This document shows, in pieces, positions 1-7,836 of a stretch of 64,000 bases of DNA. The position numbers and the translations under genes were made by a program. The notes under the pieces were generated by a model. The model was not told the origin of the DNA and searched no databases. It saw only the letters and a program-made list of their open reading frames with translations. Source of the stretch: Burkholderia savannae (lineage in GTDB: Bacteria; Pseudomonadota; Gammaproteobacteria; Burkholderiales; Burkholderiaceae); NCBI RefSeq assembly GCF_001524445.2, contig NZ_CP013418.1, positions 2,170,001 to 2,234,000 of the forward strand, read 5' to 3'. Position 1 is the stretch's first letter; each line of letters opens with the position of its first letter.

Positions 1-1
1 G

Positions 2-664
2 GATTCGCTGCAGGGCTTGATCCATCGAATGGAAAACGAAAACGCGCTGCTGAATCAGCGCCTCGAAACCGAGCAAGGCCAAAACGCCGCGCTGCGCGAG
101 CGCATCGACGCGCTGCACGCGGAGCTGCGCGAGAACACCGAGCACTACGCACAGCAGATCAAGGACGCGATCGCGGAAGCCGAGCGGCGCGTGAAGCCGA
201 TGCTCGTCGAGCTCGATTCCTTGCGCAGCATGGCGTCGACTTACCAGCAGGGGTTGCGTGACGTCAACCGCAAGGAATTCGATTTCCTGCAGCAATTGAG
301 TACCGCCAAGGCGCGCGCGGACCGGCTCGACGCGCAGTTGAAAGAGCAAGGCGACGAATTGGCCGACGCGGTCAAGGAAGTCGAGGTATTGCGGGCCAGT
401 CAGGGCATGACGCCCGAGATTGCCGCTCTGATTCAGCGTCTGGCTGACGCCGGGAGTCTGGATGCAGCGGCGTTCGACGCGATCGGCACATCACTGGATC
501 AGCACGTGTCGCTGCCGGCGCGCTGTCCGAATTGCGGCGACGGCGAACCCGAGCTGTCACACGACGCACGCGGCTACGAATTGCTCTGCCCAGAATGCGA
601 GCACACGTCGGGAGCGCGGTCGTCGCGCTTTGCGGCGGCCGCGTATTTCGCCCGGAAGCGGTGA
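2..664 (+). CDS. KfrA-like coiled-coil protein with C-terminal zinc ribbon (5' truncated by window edge)
   Basis: The frame is open from base 2 with no stop before it, so the gene probably starts upstream; a TTG at 17 and an ATG at 32 are the first in-window starts. The visible part is a long charged coiled coil (roughly residues 5-130, rich in E, R, A, L and Q), followed by a short C-terminal domain with two CxxC pairs (CPNC and CPEC) about 25 residues apart, a zinc ribbon. Alpha-helical DNA-binding proteins of this shape (KfrA) organise and regulate plasmids; the DNA-binding N-terminus would lie outside the window. The gene converges on a recombinase-like gene. Calling it KfrA-like is inference from architecture and context. 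Confidence 0.6.
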   Translation, partial: DSLQGLIHRMENENALLNQRLETEQGQNAALRERIDALHAELRENTEHYAQQIKDAIAEAERRVKPMLVELDSLRSMASTYQQGLRDVNRKEFDFLQQLSTAKARADRLDAQLKEQGDELADAVKEVEVLRASQGMTPEIAALIQRLADAGSLDAAAFDAIGTSLDQHVSLPARCPNCGDGEPELSHDARGYELLCPECEHTSGARSSRFAAAAYFARKR

Positions 665-688
665 CGGCATGCGTCCGGATTTCTCAAA

Positions 689-730
689 CGTGAGGAAATT
701 CGGGAGTCGAAAGGTGAGCGTTTTCGGGGG
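689..730 (+). repeat. Pair A/B of the 18-bp GGTGAG..TTCGGG motif
   Basis: Two copies lie in the gap between the converging KfrA-like and recombinase-like genes: CGTGAGGAAATTCGGGAG (689-706) and GGTGAGCGTTTTCGGGGG (713-730), 24 bp apart start to start. The same motif recurs on the same strand near 14.3, 19.1, 21.1 and 29.4 kb. Confidence 0.7.
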
Positions 731-746
731 GTGAAAAATCCCGGCT

Positions 747-1790
747 TCAAGCCTGGCTTGACGCGGCAGGCGCATCATCGGTGAGCGGCTCGGCGTCGGG
801 CAGCGCACTTGCGAGGTTCTCTCGCCAGTTTCTCCATGCGCGGTGCAGCCGGTTCGACGATATCGGCTGCGCGAATCCCAGCCACTGCCCGACTTTCTCC
901 GGATCGACGCCGTTTTCGAACAACTCGGCCGCGAACGTGTTGCGCAGCGTTTGCGGACTGGCGCGCGCGGTGCGGGATTGCGCGATGTCCGCCGCGTCGA
1001 TGATCGCGTCGACCGCACGCAGCATCGTTGCCTTGTGCATTGGCCGGCCGGATTGGGATGCGGGAAAGACGAGTTCGCCCGGAATGCCGCAGCGTTGGCG
1101 TTCGACGAGCCACGCGTCGAACAGCGCGATCGCGAACGATGCAAGATGTGTTTCGCGTGTGAATTCCGGCTGGGTCGCCGGGATCGTCAGCATCGTCGTT
1201 CCAAGTTTCACGCAACTAATCGTGAGCGTGCGCGCCTCGCCGGTTTTCAATCCGCCGCCGAGGAACGCGGCGATGAGCGCGCGATCGCGGCGCTCCTTCC
1301 AGAGCGCCGCGCCCATCGCCGGCAGCGGGGAAAACAGATACGCGAGCAGCGCCGCGCGTTCGGCCGGCGCAAGGAAACTGGTTGGTTCATTGTCTCGCGC
1401 GCTACGCCAAGTTGCTTCGCCATCCTGAGCGATGAAGCGAGCAGGATTCGTCGAGCCCAGCTCGCTCTTGCGCACGTGGTCGAGCACGCGCTCGATCAGC
1501 CTCAAATAGCGGACTCTTTGCGTCTTCTTGATCGGGAGTTCGCCGACGAAGTGGGCGATCGTCTCGGTGTCGACCGTCGCGAGGTTTTTCTGTCGTTTTG
1601 CGAGCCAGCCGAGAAACGCGCCCCACTGCGCGCGATAGACGTCGGCCGACGAACGGCGAAATTCCTGGGCGGCCAGCCATGCGTCGAACGCGGTGTCCGG
1701 ACGGTTGAGCCAATCCGACGTGTCGCGATCGAACAGATCGCTCGGGATGTCGGGCGGCGATGTGGGGCTCGTCAAGGTGGGCAGCGACAT
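747..1790 (-). CDS. Tyrosine recombinase/phage integrase family protein, catalytic residues degenerate
   Basis: 347 aa with the integrase fold: an N-terminal SAM-like core-binding region (about 35-115) and a catalytic domain (about 140-320) in which the family boxes are recognisable (FLGGGLKTGEARTL, TLRNTFAAELFENGVD, WLGF). The expected catalytic residues are mostly changed. The first Arg is Lys182, the HxxR box reads Q280-T-L-R283, the LGH histidine is Phe306, and the nucleophilic Tyr position is His316. Only Arg283 of the classic set remains. It may bind DNA without cutting it. It sits beside a KfrA-like gene, which suits a role in maintenance of a plasmid-derived replicon. Start chosen at the ATG at 1790. 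Confidence 0.75.
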   Translation of the reverse strand: MSLPTLTSPTSPPDIPSDLFDRDTSDWLNRPDTAFDAWLAAQEFRRSSADVYRAQWGAFLGWLAKRQKNLATVDTETIAHFVGELPIKKTQRVRYLRLIERVLDHVRKSELGSTNPARFIAQDGEATWRSARDNEPTSFLAPAERAALLAYLFSPLPAMGAALWKERRDRALIAAFLGGGLKTGEARTLTISCVKLGTTMLTIPATQPEFTRETHLASFAIALFDAWLVERQRCGIPGELVFPASQSGRPMHKATMLRAVDAIIDAADIAQSRTARASPQTLRNTFAAELFENGVDPEKVGQWLGFAQPISSNRLHRAWRNWRENLASALPDAEPLTDDAPAASSQA

Positions 1791-1955
1791 GTCTATTGTC
1801 CCGTTAGTTGCAATTCATCATAGCGTGTCGCATTCGCTCGATAAAGTGTTTCGAGTCAGCGGCCGAACAAATTCGGCAGCCATCGTGCCGCCGGAAGCCA
1901 GCTGTCTGCGTGCGAGGCGCGAGCCGCTCGACGGCTTGGGTTGGGCGCGGTGGCG

Positions 1956-2336
1956 TCAGTCGCCCCACGCGCGCGACACGCGCATGGGGCGCGCCGGCGC
2001 TTCCGTCGCGTCGTTCCGCACGTTCGCGGCCCGCTCGTACGCGGCGACTGCGAACGAAAACACCGCAGGCAGCGCGTTCGACCGCCCGAAGTCGACGAGA
2101 TCGTCGGTTTCGGGAAAGCACAGTTCGGCCGGGCGGTCGAACAGGCAGCGCACCATCGAATCGTGCCGGCTCGCGAAGCCGAGATCGGCGAGCGCTTCGG
2201 CCTCGACCGCGTGCAGGAGCCGCCACGTCAGCGGCACGCCTTGCCGGATATAGCGCTCGGCAATGTGGCGGACAATCGTTTCCATATCGTGCGCCGCAGC
2301 CTTGAAGCTGAGCGCGGCCAGATCCTGTTCGGTCAT
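1956..2336 (-). CDS. Conserved hypothetical protein, 126 aa
   Basis: I do not recognise a family. The product is a small, mostly helical soluble protein with no signal peptide or membrane segment. A good Shine-Dalgarno (AGGAG) lies 6 bases before the ATG. Its natural 5' leader is interrupted by the group II intron, which ends about 20 bases before the start codon. The sequence just beyond the intron is a LexA-type palindrome, so before insertion (or after splicing) this gene would lie directly downstream of that box and could be SOS-controlled. This is inference. Confidence 0.65.
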   Translation of the reverse strand: MTEQDLAALSFKAAAHDMETIVRHIAERYIRQGVPLTWRLLHAVEAEALADLGFASRHDSMVRCLFDRPAELCFPETDDLVDFGRSNALPAVFSFAVAAYERAANVRNDATEAPARPMRVSRAWGD

Positions 2337-2400
2337 CGCGGGCTCCTGTTTTGCGTATAGTCGGGTAGCGACGACGCATTGCTGCGCCGCCGCCCCCTAA

Positions 2401-2434
2401 GAACCGTACGTGCGAGTTTCCCCGCATACGGCTC
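2401..2434 (-). ncRNA. Group II intron domain V
   Basis: On the minus strand this 34-nt stretch runs GAGCCGTATGCG ... CGTACGGTTC, with a GAAA-type loop region (GGGGAAACTC). It is the catalytic hairpin of group II introns and the most conserved part of the ribozyme. It lies between the maturase stop and domain VI. Confidence 0.88.
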
Positions 2435-2520
2435 AAGCCTCTATAAGGCCAGTGGTTAAACTAACCCGGCGGCACAACGTACCGACCGGCGTGTGTACCT
2501 GCTTTATGGCAGCACGCGTA

Positions 2521-4044
2521 CTAGCTGCGGCCGCTCCCCTTGCGGTGTGCGCGGGAGACCCGACTTCGGATCGCAGCACGCTGCGCGAAGTAGGTGTACC
2601 ACTCACGGTCGTAGGGGTTGGCGTCCGACTGGACTTTCGGATGCCGTTCGATGGTTACGCTTGCCGCCGACCGAAGCGTCCGAAGCAGGGGATGTCCGCT
2701 ATCGTCCACTTGGTCGGTGGCGGCGGCGAATACCCATCGTCGCAGGCCGATTTGGTGGAAGTACCGTCGTCGTACCCATTCCGGAGGTTTCTTGGGGTGG
2801 CGTCGCTTGGCCCATTGCCATATTGCGTACCAGATATGGCTGTCCACGTTCGAGAAGGTCTCCTGAGCAACAACGTGGCGGTGATACATGGCCCAGCCGG
2901 TTATCACAGGATTCAGGGCGTCGATCAGCAGATGCTGCGGCGCCGACCATAGCCGTCTAATGATGTCCCGAACCTTTTGCAGGAAGGACTGCACGTTCTT
3001 CCGCGCCGGTTTGATAAGCAACTTCTTGCCGTATCGCCGGATGTTCTGGCCAAGGAAATCATAGCCTTCTGTCAGATGGGTGATTTTCGTCTTCTCCGGA
3101 GCGAGTTCCAGTCCCCGATCTGCAAGAAACGCGGTGACTGCCGGAGTAACTGTGTCTTGCAACACTTCCCGGCTCACTCCAGTGATGACGAAGTCATCGG
3201 CGTATCGCACAAGATTGACCTTGTGGGCTATGCGATGTGACGGGTATTTGAAGACGGACGATAGAACCTTGTCCAACCCGTTCAACGCAAAGTTGGCGAG
3301 CACCGGGCTGATGATGCCGCCCTGTGGCGTCCCTTCGGTTGTCCTCGCGAATACACCGTCCTTCAAGTAACCGGCCCTCAGCCATTTCGCCAACACGGCC
3401 TTGTCCGTCGGCACGTGCTTTAGGAGCCACGTGTGGTCGATGTTGTCGAAGCAGCCGCGGATGTCCGCTTCGAGAATCCACTGCGCCGAAACCCGTGCGC
3501 CCCGGTCTTTTGGGTTGCCGTGGTATCGGGCGTTCATGAAGCATTGTGCTATCGCGTCATGAGTAGATCGCTCTTTTCGGAATCCATAGGATTGCCCGTC
3601 GGAGATCGTTTCGGATACGGGGTCGAGGGCGAGCAGGTGTAGGGCCTGCATCGCCCGATCTCGCATCGTGGGGATGCTCAGCGGACGCAGCTTGCCGTTA
3701 CTTTTGGGTATATAGATTCGCTTCAGCGGCAGCGGTTGATAGCCGCTCCGTGTCAGAGAACCTATCGCCATGTATTTGGCATCCGGGGTCGACCAAAGCA
3801 CTTTGTCGACGCCCGGTGTACGTTTGCCTTGGTTTTCCGTCACTCGTTTAACGGCTAACGCTTTGCCGTAGAACGAGGTGGTCAGTAGCCGCTGCAGGGC
3901 CTTGACCCTGTTCCAGCGACCGGCCTGTGTCGCCTTCACGATACGTGCCTGCATTCTTTTGACCGTGGTGTGGGCCGTGTCCCAGTCGATGCTGTGCCAC
4001 GACGTACCTTGGTCGGCCAGTGCACACGTTGACTGCTCGTTCAT
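2521..4044 (-). CDS. ltrA: Group II intron reverse transcriptase/maturase
   Basis: 507 aa from the ATG at 4044; a TTG six codons earlier is possible. Reverse transcriptase blocks are in order: RIYIPKSNGKLRPLSIPTMRDR, SYGFRKERSTHDAI, LEADIRGCFDNIDH, GTPQGGIISPVLANFAL, then the catalytic YADD, followed by the maturase (X) domain around WAMYHRHVVAQETF. The C-terminus ends soon after the DANPYDREWYTYFAQR segment, without the Cys pairs of a complete HNH endonuclease, so the endonuclease domain looks absent or very short. The protein helps splice the host intron and drives its retrohoming. Reading frame and catalytic motif are intact. Confidence 0.93.
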   Translation of the reverse strand: MNEQSTCALADQGTSWHSIDWDTAHTTVKRMQARIVKATQAGRWNRVKALQRLLTTSFYGKALAVKRVTENQGKRTPGVDKVLWSTPDAKYMAIGSLTRSGYQPLPLKRIYIPKSNGKLRPLSIPTMRDRAMQALHLLALDPVSETISDGQSYGFRKERSTHDAIAQCFMNARYHGNPKDRGARVSAQWILEADIRGCFDNIDHTWLLKHVPTDKAVLAKWLRAGYLKDGVFARTTEGTPQGGIISPVLANFALNGLDKVLSSVFKYPSHRIAHKVNLVRYADDFVITGVSREVLQDTVTPAVTAFLADRGLELAPEKTKITHLTEGYDFLGQNIRRYGKKLLIKPARKNVQSFLQKVRDIIRRLWSAPQHLLIDALNPVITGWAMYHRHVVAQETFSNVDSHIWYAIWQWAKRRHPKKPPEWVRRRYFHQIGLRRWVFAAATDQVDDSGHPLLRTLRSAASVTIERHPKVQSDANPYDREWYTYFAQRAAIRSRVSRAHRKGSGRS

Positions 4045-4647
4045 TTGCTTTCTCGCCTTCAAAGATTACGCAAGTTATCTCGTGATGAGAGACCAGTTGG
4101 AAGTCTGCCCACTTTCGTGTCGAGCGATGTTTCAGCCCGTATCCCGGCCATTACGGTCAGGCGTTCGCTTTCTCCAACCTCCTTTACCCACTCCGCCACC
4201 AGCTTTCCTTGCGGTTGGCCTGCCCGGTACGGGCGACGGGATGGGCTTACCCTGTTCCGCTATCGCAACGAGATGACGAAGGTTTCCTCTTTACGCCGGC
4301 GATGCCATGTTCTGCGTGCACCCACTACAGACTGAATGCACCCGATCGCTTAGCTTTTGCCCTCAGCCTGACAGCACCTTTGGCTGGACTGTGCTCACGA
4401 CGCTTGCGAGAATTCACTTCCGTTAACCATGCCATCCAAGCCCTTACGGCTCCCGCATCGGTGCTTGCAGGTGTCACCTTCACCTCGCGGCTCGGGCTAG
4501 GCCTCGCGGCCCCGGTTGTTGTCCCCGATGCTCCGCACCCCGCCGTTACCAGCGACGCACGATCGAGTGGGCTACTGCTGGCAGAACAGCAGGTCTTGTC
4601 CGGTTGCTATTGGCAAGACAGTTGTGATAGCGACTTTCAGGTCGCAC

Positions 4648-4663
4648 CTGTACGAATATACAG
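4648..4663. promoter_or_regulatory. LexA-type palindrome abutting the intron 5' junction
   Basis: CTGTACGAATATACAG is a 16-bp CTGT-N8-ACAG box, matching the LexA (SOS box) consensus. Intron base 1 pairs with position 4647, so the insertion point is immediately next to the box. Whether LexA binds it is not shown here. Confidence 0.6.
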
Positions 4664-4691
4664 TATTTTGCGCAACTGGCTGACGAGCCGG

Positions 4692-5306
4692 CTAGACGCC
4701 GTGCTGCCGATGGATCACGACGAGGAGCGCCTTCGCTTCGCTCTTGCCCGCGTTGCGGATCGCGTGCGGCCCGTCGGCCGCGTAGCGCGCGGTGTCGCCC
4801 GCCTTCAGGCGCCGCGCGATGCCCGCCGCTTCGATTTCGATCGTGCCGTTCAGCACGGTCAGATGCTCGCGCGTGCCCGGCTCGTGCGGATTCGATACGA
4901 GCGCGCCGTGCGCCGGCAGCGTCAACTCATACCACTCGAACTTGCCCGCGAGCTCGATCGGCCCCCAGACGCGCAACTGGTATTGCGCGTCGTGCCCGGC
5001 GAGCGTCGGGATGTCGTGCGGGCCGTCGACGCGGATCGTCTCCGGCGCCTTCGGCTGCGCGAACAACTCGTCGAGGCTGATGCCAAGCGCGTTCGTGAGC
5101 CGCCACGCAACCGCGATCGTCGGATTCGCCTTGTCGCGCTCGATTTCCGACAGCATCGATTTCGATACGCCCGCCGCGCGCGACAGATCGTCGAGCGTCA
5201 GCTTGCGCTCGTTGCGCAGGCGCTGAATTTGCTCGCCGACCCGCGGCGGCGCGACGCCGGCGGAAGCGGGCGCGGCTGTGCGCCGCGCGCCGGAAGAGCT
5301 TGCCAT
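4692..5306 (-). CDS. XRE-family regulator with C-terminal cupin domain
   Basis: 204 aa. Residues about 25-85 form a Cro/CI helix-turn-helix (IQRLRNERKLTLDDLSRAAGVSKSMLSEIERDKANPTI). Residues about 120-200 form a small cupin barrel (WYELTLPAHGALVSNPHEPGTREHLTVLNGTIEIEAAG). This two-domain layout is typical of small-molecule-responsive regulators of amino-acid catabolism. It is transcribed divergently from kbl-tdh with about 165 bp between the starts, so it most likely controls the threonine operon and itself. The effector is unknown. The N-terminus is an Ala/Ser-rich tail ahead of the HTH. Confidence 0.85.
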   Translation of the reverse strand: MASSSGARRTAAPASAGVAPPRVGEQIQRLRNERKLTLDDLSRAAGVSKSMLSEIERDKANPTIAVAWRLTNALGISLDELFAQPKAPETIRVDGPHDIPTLAGHDAQYQLRVWGPIELAGKFEWYELTLPAHGALVSNPHEPGTREHLTVLNGTIEIEAAGIARRLKAGDTARYAADGPHAIRNAGKSEAKALLVVIHRQHGV

Positions 5307-5472
5307 TTGAATTCCGTTCGCTTAGAGTTGTTCGGTATTTCGAATTTTAGTTCGAAATACAGGAAAAATACGCTGAACCCGACGGCCGACTATAACAGTA
5401 GCAAGCTGCTTTGCCGCCGCCACGAGCGCGGCCGAGCGCCGAGGCTTGCAGCCCATATCAGGAGCTTATGCG

Positions 5473-6672
5473 ATGCGTGATGCCTATCTCGCCCATCTAC
5501 GCGGCACCCTCGAGCAGATTCGCGCGGACGGTTTCTACAAGACCGAGCGTGAGATCGCGAGCCCGCAGGCGGCCGACATCCGGCTTGCCGGCGGCGCGCA
5601 CGTGCTGAATTTCTGCGCGAACAACTATCTGGGGCTCGCGGACGATCCGCGCCTCATCGCCGCCGCGCAGGCGGCGCTCGAGCGGGACGGGTTCGGGATG
5701 GCGTCGGTGCGCTTCATCTGCGGCACGCAGACCGTGCACAAGCAACTGGAGGCGGCGCTTTCCGCGTTCCTGAAAACGGACGACTGCATTCTGTATTCGA
5801 GCTGCTTCGACGCGAACGGCGGCCTGTTCGAGACGCTGCTCGACGAAAACGACGCGATCATCAGCGACGAGCTGAACCACGCGAGCATCATCGACGGCGT
5901 TCGCCTGTCGAAGGCGAAGCGCTTTCGCTACAAGAACAACGATCTCGCCGATCTCGAAGCGAAGCTGCGCGAGGCCGACGCCGCGGGCGCGCGCTTCAAG
6001 CTGATCGCGACCGACGGCGTGTTCTCGATGGACGGCATCATCGCGAACCTGAAAGGCGTCTGCGATCTCGCCGATCGCTACGGCGCGCTCGTGATGGTCG
6101 ACGATTCGCATGCGGTCGGCTTCATCGGCGAGCACGGGCGCGGCACGCCCGAGCATTGCGGCGTCGAGGGCCGCGTCGACATCATCACGGGCACGCTCGG
6201 CAAGGCGCTGGGCGGCGCGTCGGGCGGCTATGTCGCCGCGCGGCGCGAAATCATTGAACTGCTGCGGCAGCGCTCGCGCCCGTATCTGTTCTCGAACACG
6301 CTGACGCCGAGCATCGCGGCCGCGTCGCTGAAGGTGCTCGAGCTGCTCGCGAGCGACGAGGGCGCGCGGCTGCGCGAGCGCGTGCGCGCGAACGGCGCGC
6401 ACTTCCGCGAGAAGATGAGCGCGGCGGGCTTCACGCTCGTGCCGGGCGAGCACCCGATCATTCCGGTGATGCTCGGCGACGCGCAGGTCGCATCCAGGAT
6501 GGCCGACGCGCTCCTCGCCGAAGGCGTGTACGTGATCGGTTTCTCGTATCCCGTCGTGCCGCGCGGCCGTGCACGCATTCGCACGCAGATGAGCGCCGCG
6601 CATACGCCCGAGCAGATCGATCGCGCGGTCGACGCGTTCGTGCGCGTCGGCAAGACGCTCGGCGTCATTTAG
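5473..6672 (+). CDS. kbl: 2-amino-3-ketobutyrate coenzyme A ligase (glycine C-acetyltransferase)
   Basis: 399 aa, the usual family length. The enzyme converts 2-amino-3-ketobutyrate and CoA to glycine and acetyl-CoA, the second step of threonine breakdown. It is a PLP-dependent alpha-oxoamine synthase: [14 protein letters not shown] near the N-terminus, [16 protein letters not shown], and the PLP lysine in [16 protein letters not shown]. Start chosen at the ATG at 5473 because a Shine-Dalgarno AGGAG lies about 8 bases before it and the product then begins [17 protein letters not shown] as in relatives; an in-frame ATG at 5446 would add 9 residues. tdh follows after 13 bases, so the two are one operon. 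Confidence 0.96.
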   Translation: MRDAYLAHLRGTLEQIRADGFYKTEREIASPQAADIRLAGGAHVLNFCANNYLGLADDPRLIAAAQAALERDGFGMASVRFICGTQTVHKQLEAALSAFLKTDDCILYSSCFDANGGLFETLLDENDAIISDELNHASIIDGVRLSKAKRFRYKNNDLADLEAKLREADAAGARFKLIATDGVFSMDGIIANLKGVCDLADRYGALVMVDDSHAVGFIGEHGRGTPEHCGVEGRVDIITGTLGKALGGASGGYVAARREIIELLRQRSRPYLFSNTLTPSIAAASLKVLELLASDEGARLRERVRANGAHFREKMSAAGFTLVPGEHPIIPVMLGDAQVASRMADALLAEGVYVIGFSYPVVPRGRARIRTQMSAAHTPEQIDRAVDAFVRVGKTLGVI

Positions 6673-6685
6673 ACGGAGGCTCGCG

Positions 6686-7714
6686 ATGAAAGCGCTTGCC
6701 AAGCTCGAACGCGGCCCGGGCCTTACGCTCACCCGCGTGAAGAAGCCCGAGGTCGGTCACAACGACGTGCTGATCAAGATTCGCCGCACCGCGATCTGCG
6801 GCACCGACATCCACATCTGGAAGTGGGACGACTGGGCGCAGAAGACGATTCCGGTGCCGATGCACGTCGGCCACGAGTATGTCGGCGAGATCGTCGAGAT
6901 GGGCCAGGAAGTGCGCGGCTTCTCGATCGGCGATCGCGTATCCGGCGAAGGCCACATCACGTGCGGCTTCTGCCGCAACTGTCGCGCGGGGCGGCGCCAT
7001 CTGTGCCGCAACACGGTGGGCGTCGGCGTGAATCGCGAAGGCGCGTTCGCCGAGTATCTCGCGATTCCCGCGTTCAACGCGTTCAAGATTCCGCCCGAGA
7101 TCTCCGACGATCTCGCCGCGATCTTCGATCCGTTCGGCAACGCGACGCACACCGCGCTGTCGTTCAACCTCGTCGGCGAGGATGTGCTGATCACGGGCGC
7201 GGGGCCGATCGGCGTGATGGCGGCGGCGATCGCGAAGCACGTCGGCGCGCGCAACGTCGTCATCACCGACATCAACGACTATCGCCTCGATCTCGCGCGC
7301 AAGATGGGCGCGACGCGCGCGGTGAACGTGTCGCGCGAATCGCTGCGCGACGTGATGGCCGATCTGCACATGACCGAAGGCTTCGATGTCGGGCTCGAGA
7401 TGTCGGGCGTGCCGAGCGCGTTCACGTCGCTGCTCGAATCGATGAATCACGGCGGCAAGGTTGCGCTGCTCGGCATTCCGCCCGCGCAGACCGCGATCGA
7501 CTGGAATCAGGTGATCTTCAAGGGCCTCGAGATCAAGGGCATCTACGGGCGCGAAATGTTCGAGACCTGGTACAAGATGGTCGCGATGTTGCAGAGCGGG
7601 CTCGACTTGTCACCGATCCTCACGCATCGCTTTCCGGTCGACGAGTTCGAGAAGGGCTTCGCGGCGATGCTGTCGGGCGAGAGCGGCAAGGTGATTCTCG
7701 ACTGGACCGTGTGA
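6686..7714 (+). CDS. tdh: L-threonine 3-dehydrogenase
   Basis: 342 aa, full length. A zinc-dependent medium-chain dehydrogenase that oxidises L-threonine to 2-amino-3-ketobutyrate with NAD+, feeding Kbl. Visible are the catalytic zinc site ([21 protein letters not shown]), the structural zinc cysteines ([17 protein letters not shown]), the Rossmann glycines ([15 protein letters not shown]) and the NAD-binding acidic residue in [11 protein letters not shown]. It is transcribed with kbl. A heptamer tandem repeat begins 12 bases after the stop. Confidence 0.97.
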   Translation: MKALAKLERGPGLTLTRVKKPEVGHNDVLIKIRRTAICGTDIHIWKWDDWAQKTIPVPMHVGHEYVGEIVEMGQEVRGFSIGDRVSGEGHITCGFCRNCRAGRRHLCRNTVGVGVNREGAFAEYLAIPAFNAFKIPPEISDDLAAIFDPFGNATHTALSFNLVGEDVLITGAGPIGVMAAAIAKHVGARNVVITDINDYRLDLARKMGATRAVNVSRESLRDVMADLHMTEGFDVGLEMSGVPSAFTSLLESMNHGGKVALLGIPPAQTAIDWNQVIFKGLEIKGIYGREMFETWYKMVAMLQSGLDLSPILTHRFPVDEFEKGFAAMLSGESGKVILDWTV

Positions 7715-7725
7715 CGCCGGGCCGG

Positions 7726-7767
7726 GAGTCACGAGTCACGAGTCACGAGTCACGAGTCACGAGTCAC
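7726..7767. repeat. Tandem heptamer GAGTCAC x6
   Basis: Six perfect head-to-tail copies of GAGTCAC lie just after the tdh stop codon. This is one of four heptamer arrays in the window, each with a different unit, and would be expected to vary in copy number between strains. Confidence 0.95.
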
Positions 7768-7797
7768 GCCGCGCTACGGACTGCGAACGATGATCCG

Positions 7798-7833
7798 AAA
7801 ACCGCGCGAGGCGGCATGTCGAGCCTCGCGCGG
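7798..7833 (-). terminator. Intrinsic terminator downstream of kdpA
   Basis: A perfect 11-bp stem (CCGCGCGAGGC paired with GCCTCGCGCGG) with a 10-base loop, followed on the minus strand by TTTT. It lies 3 bases after the kdpA stop, in the convergent gap with tdh. Confidence 0.7.
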
Positions 7834-7836
7834 CAT

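Larger units (their letters stand above)
2357..4647 (-). mobile_element. Complete group II intron, about 2.29 kb
   Basis: Read on the minus strand, the element begins with the canonical 5' end GTGCGACC at 4647. About 600 bases of ribozyme domains I-III follow, then a maturase gene in domain IV, a 34-nt domain V at 2434-2401, and a domain VI hairpin with a GCAA loop and a bulged A (2366) near the 3' end. The exact 3' boundary is uncertain within 2357-2360. Its lower GC and codon use differ from the flanks. Joined exons would read ...TTCGTACAG/ACGCAAAACAGG..., placing the intron in the leader of the 126-aa gene. Confidence 0.9.
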
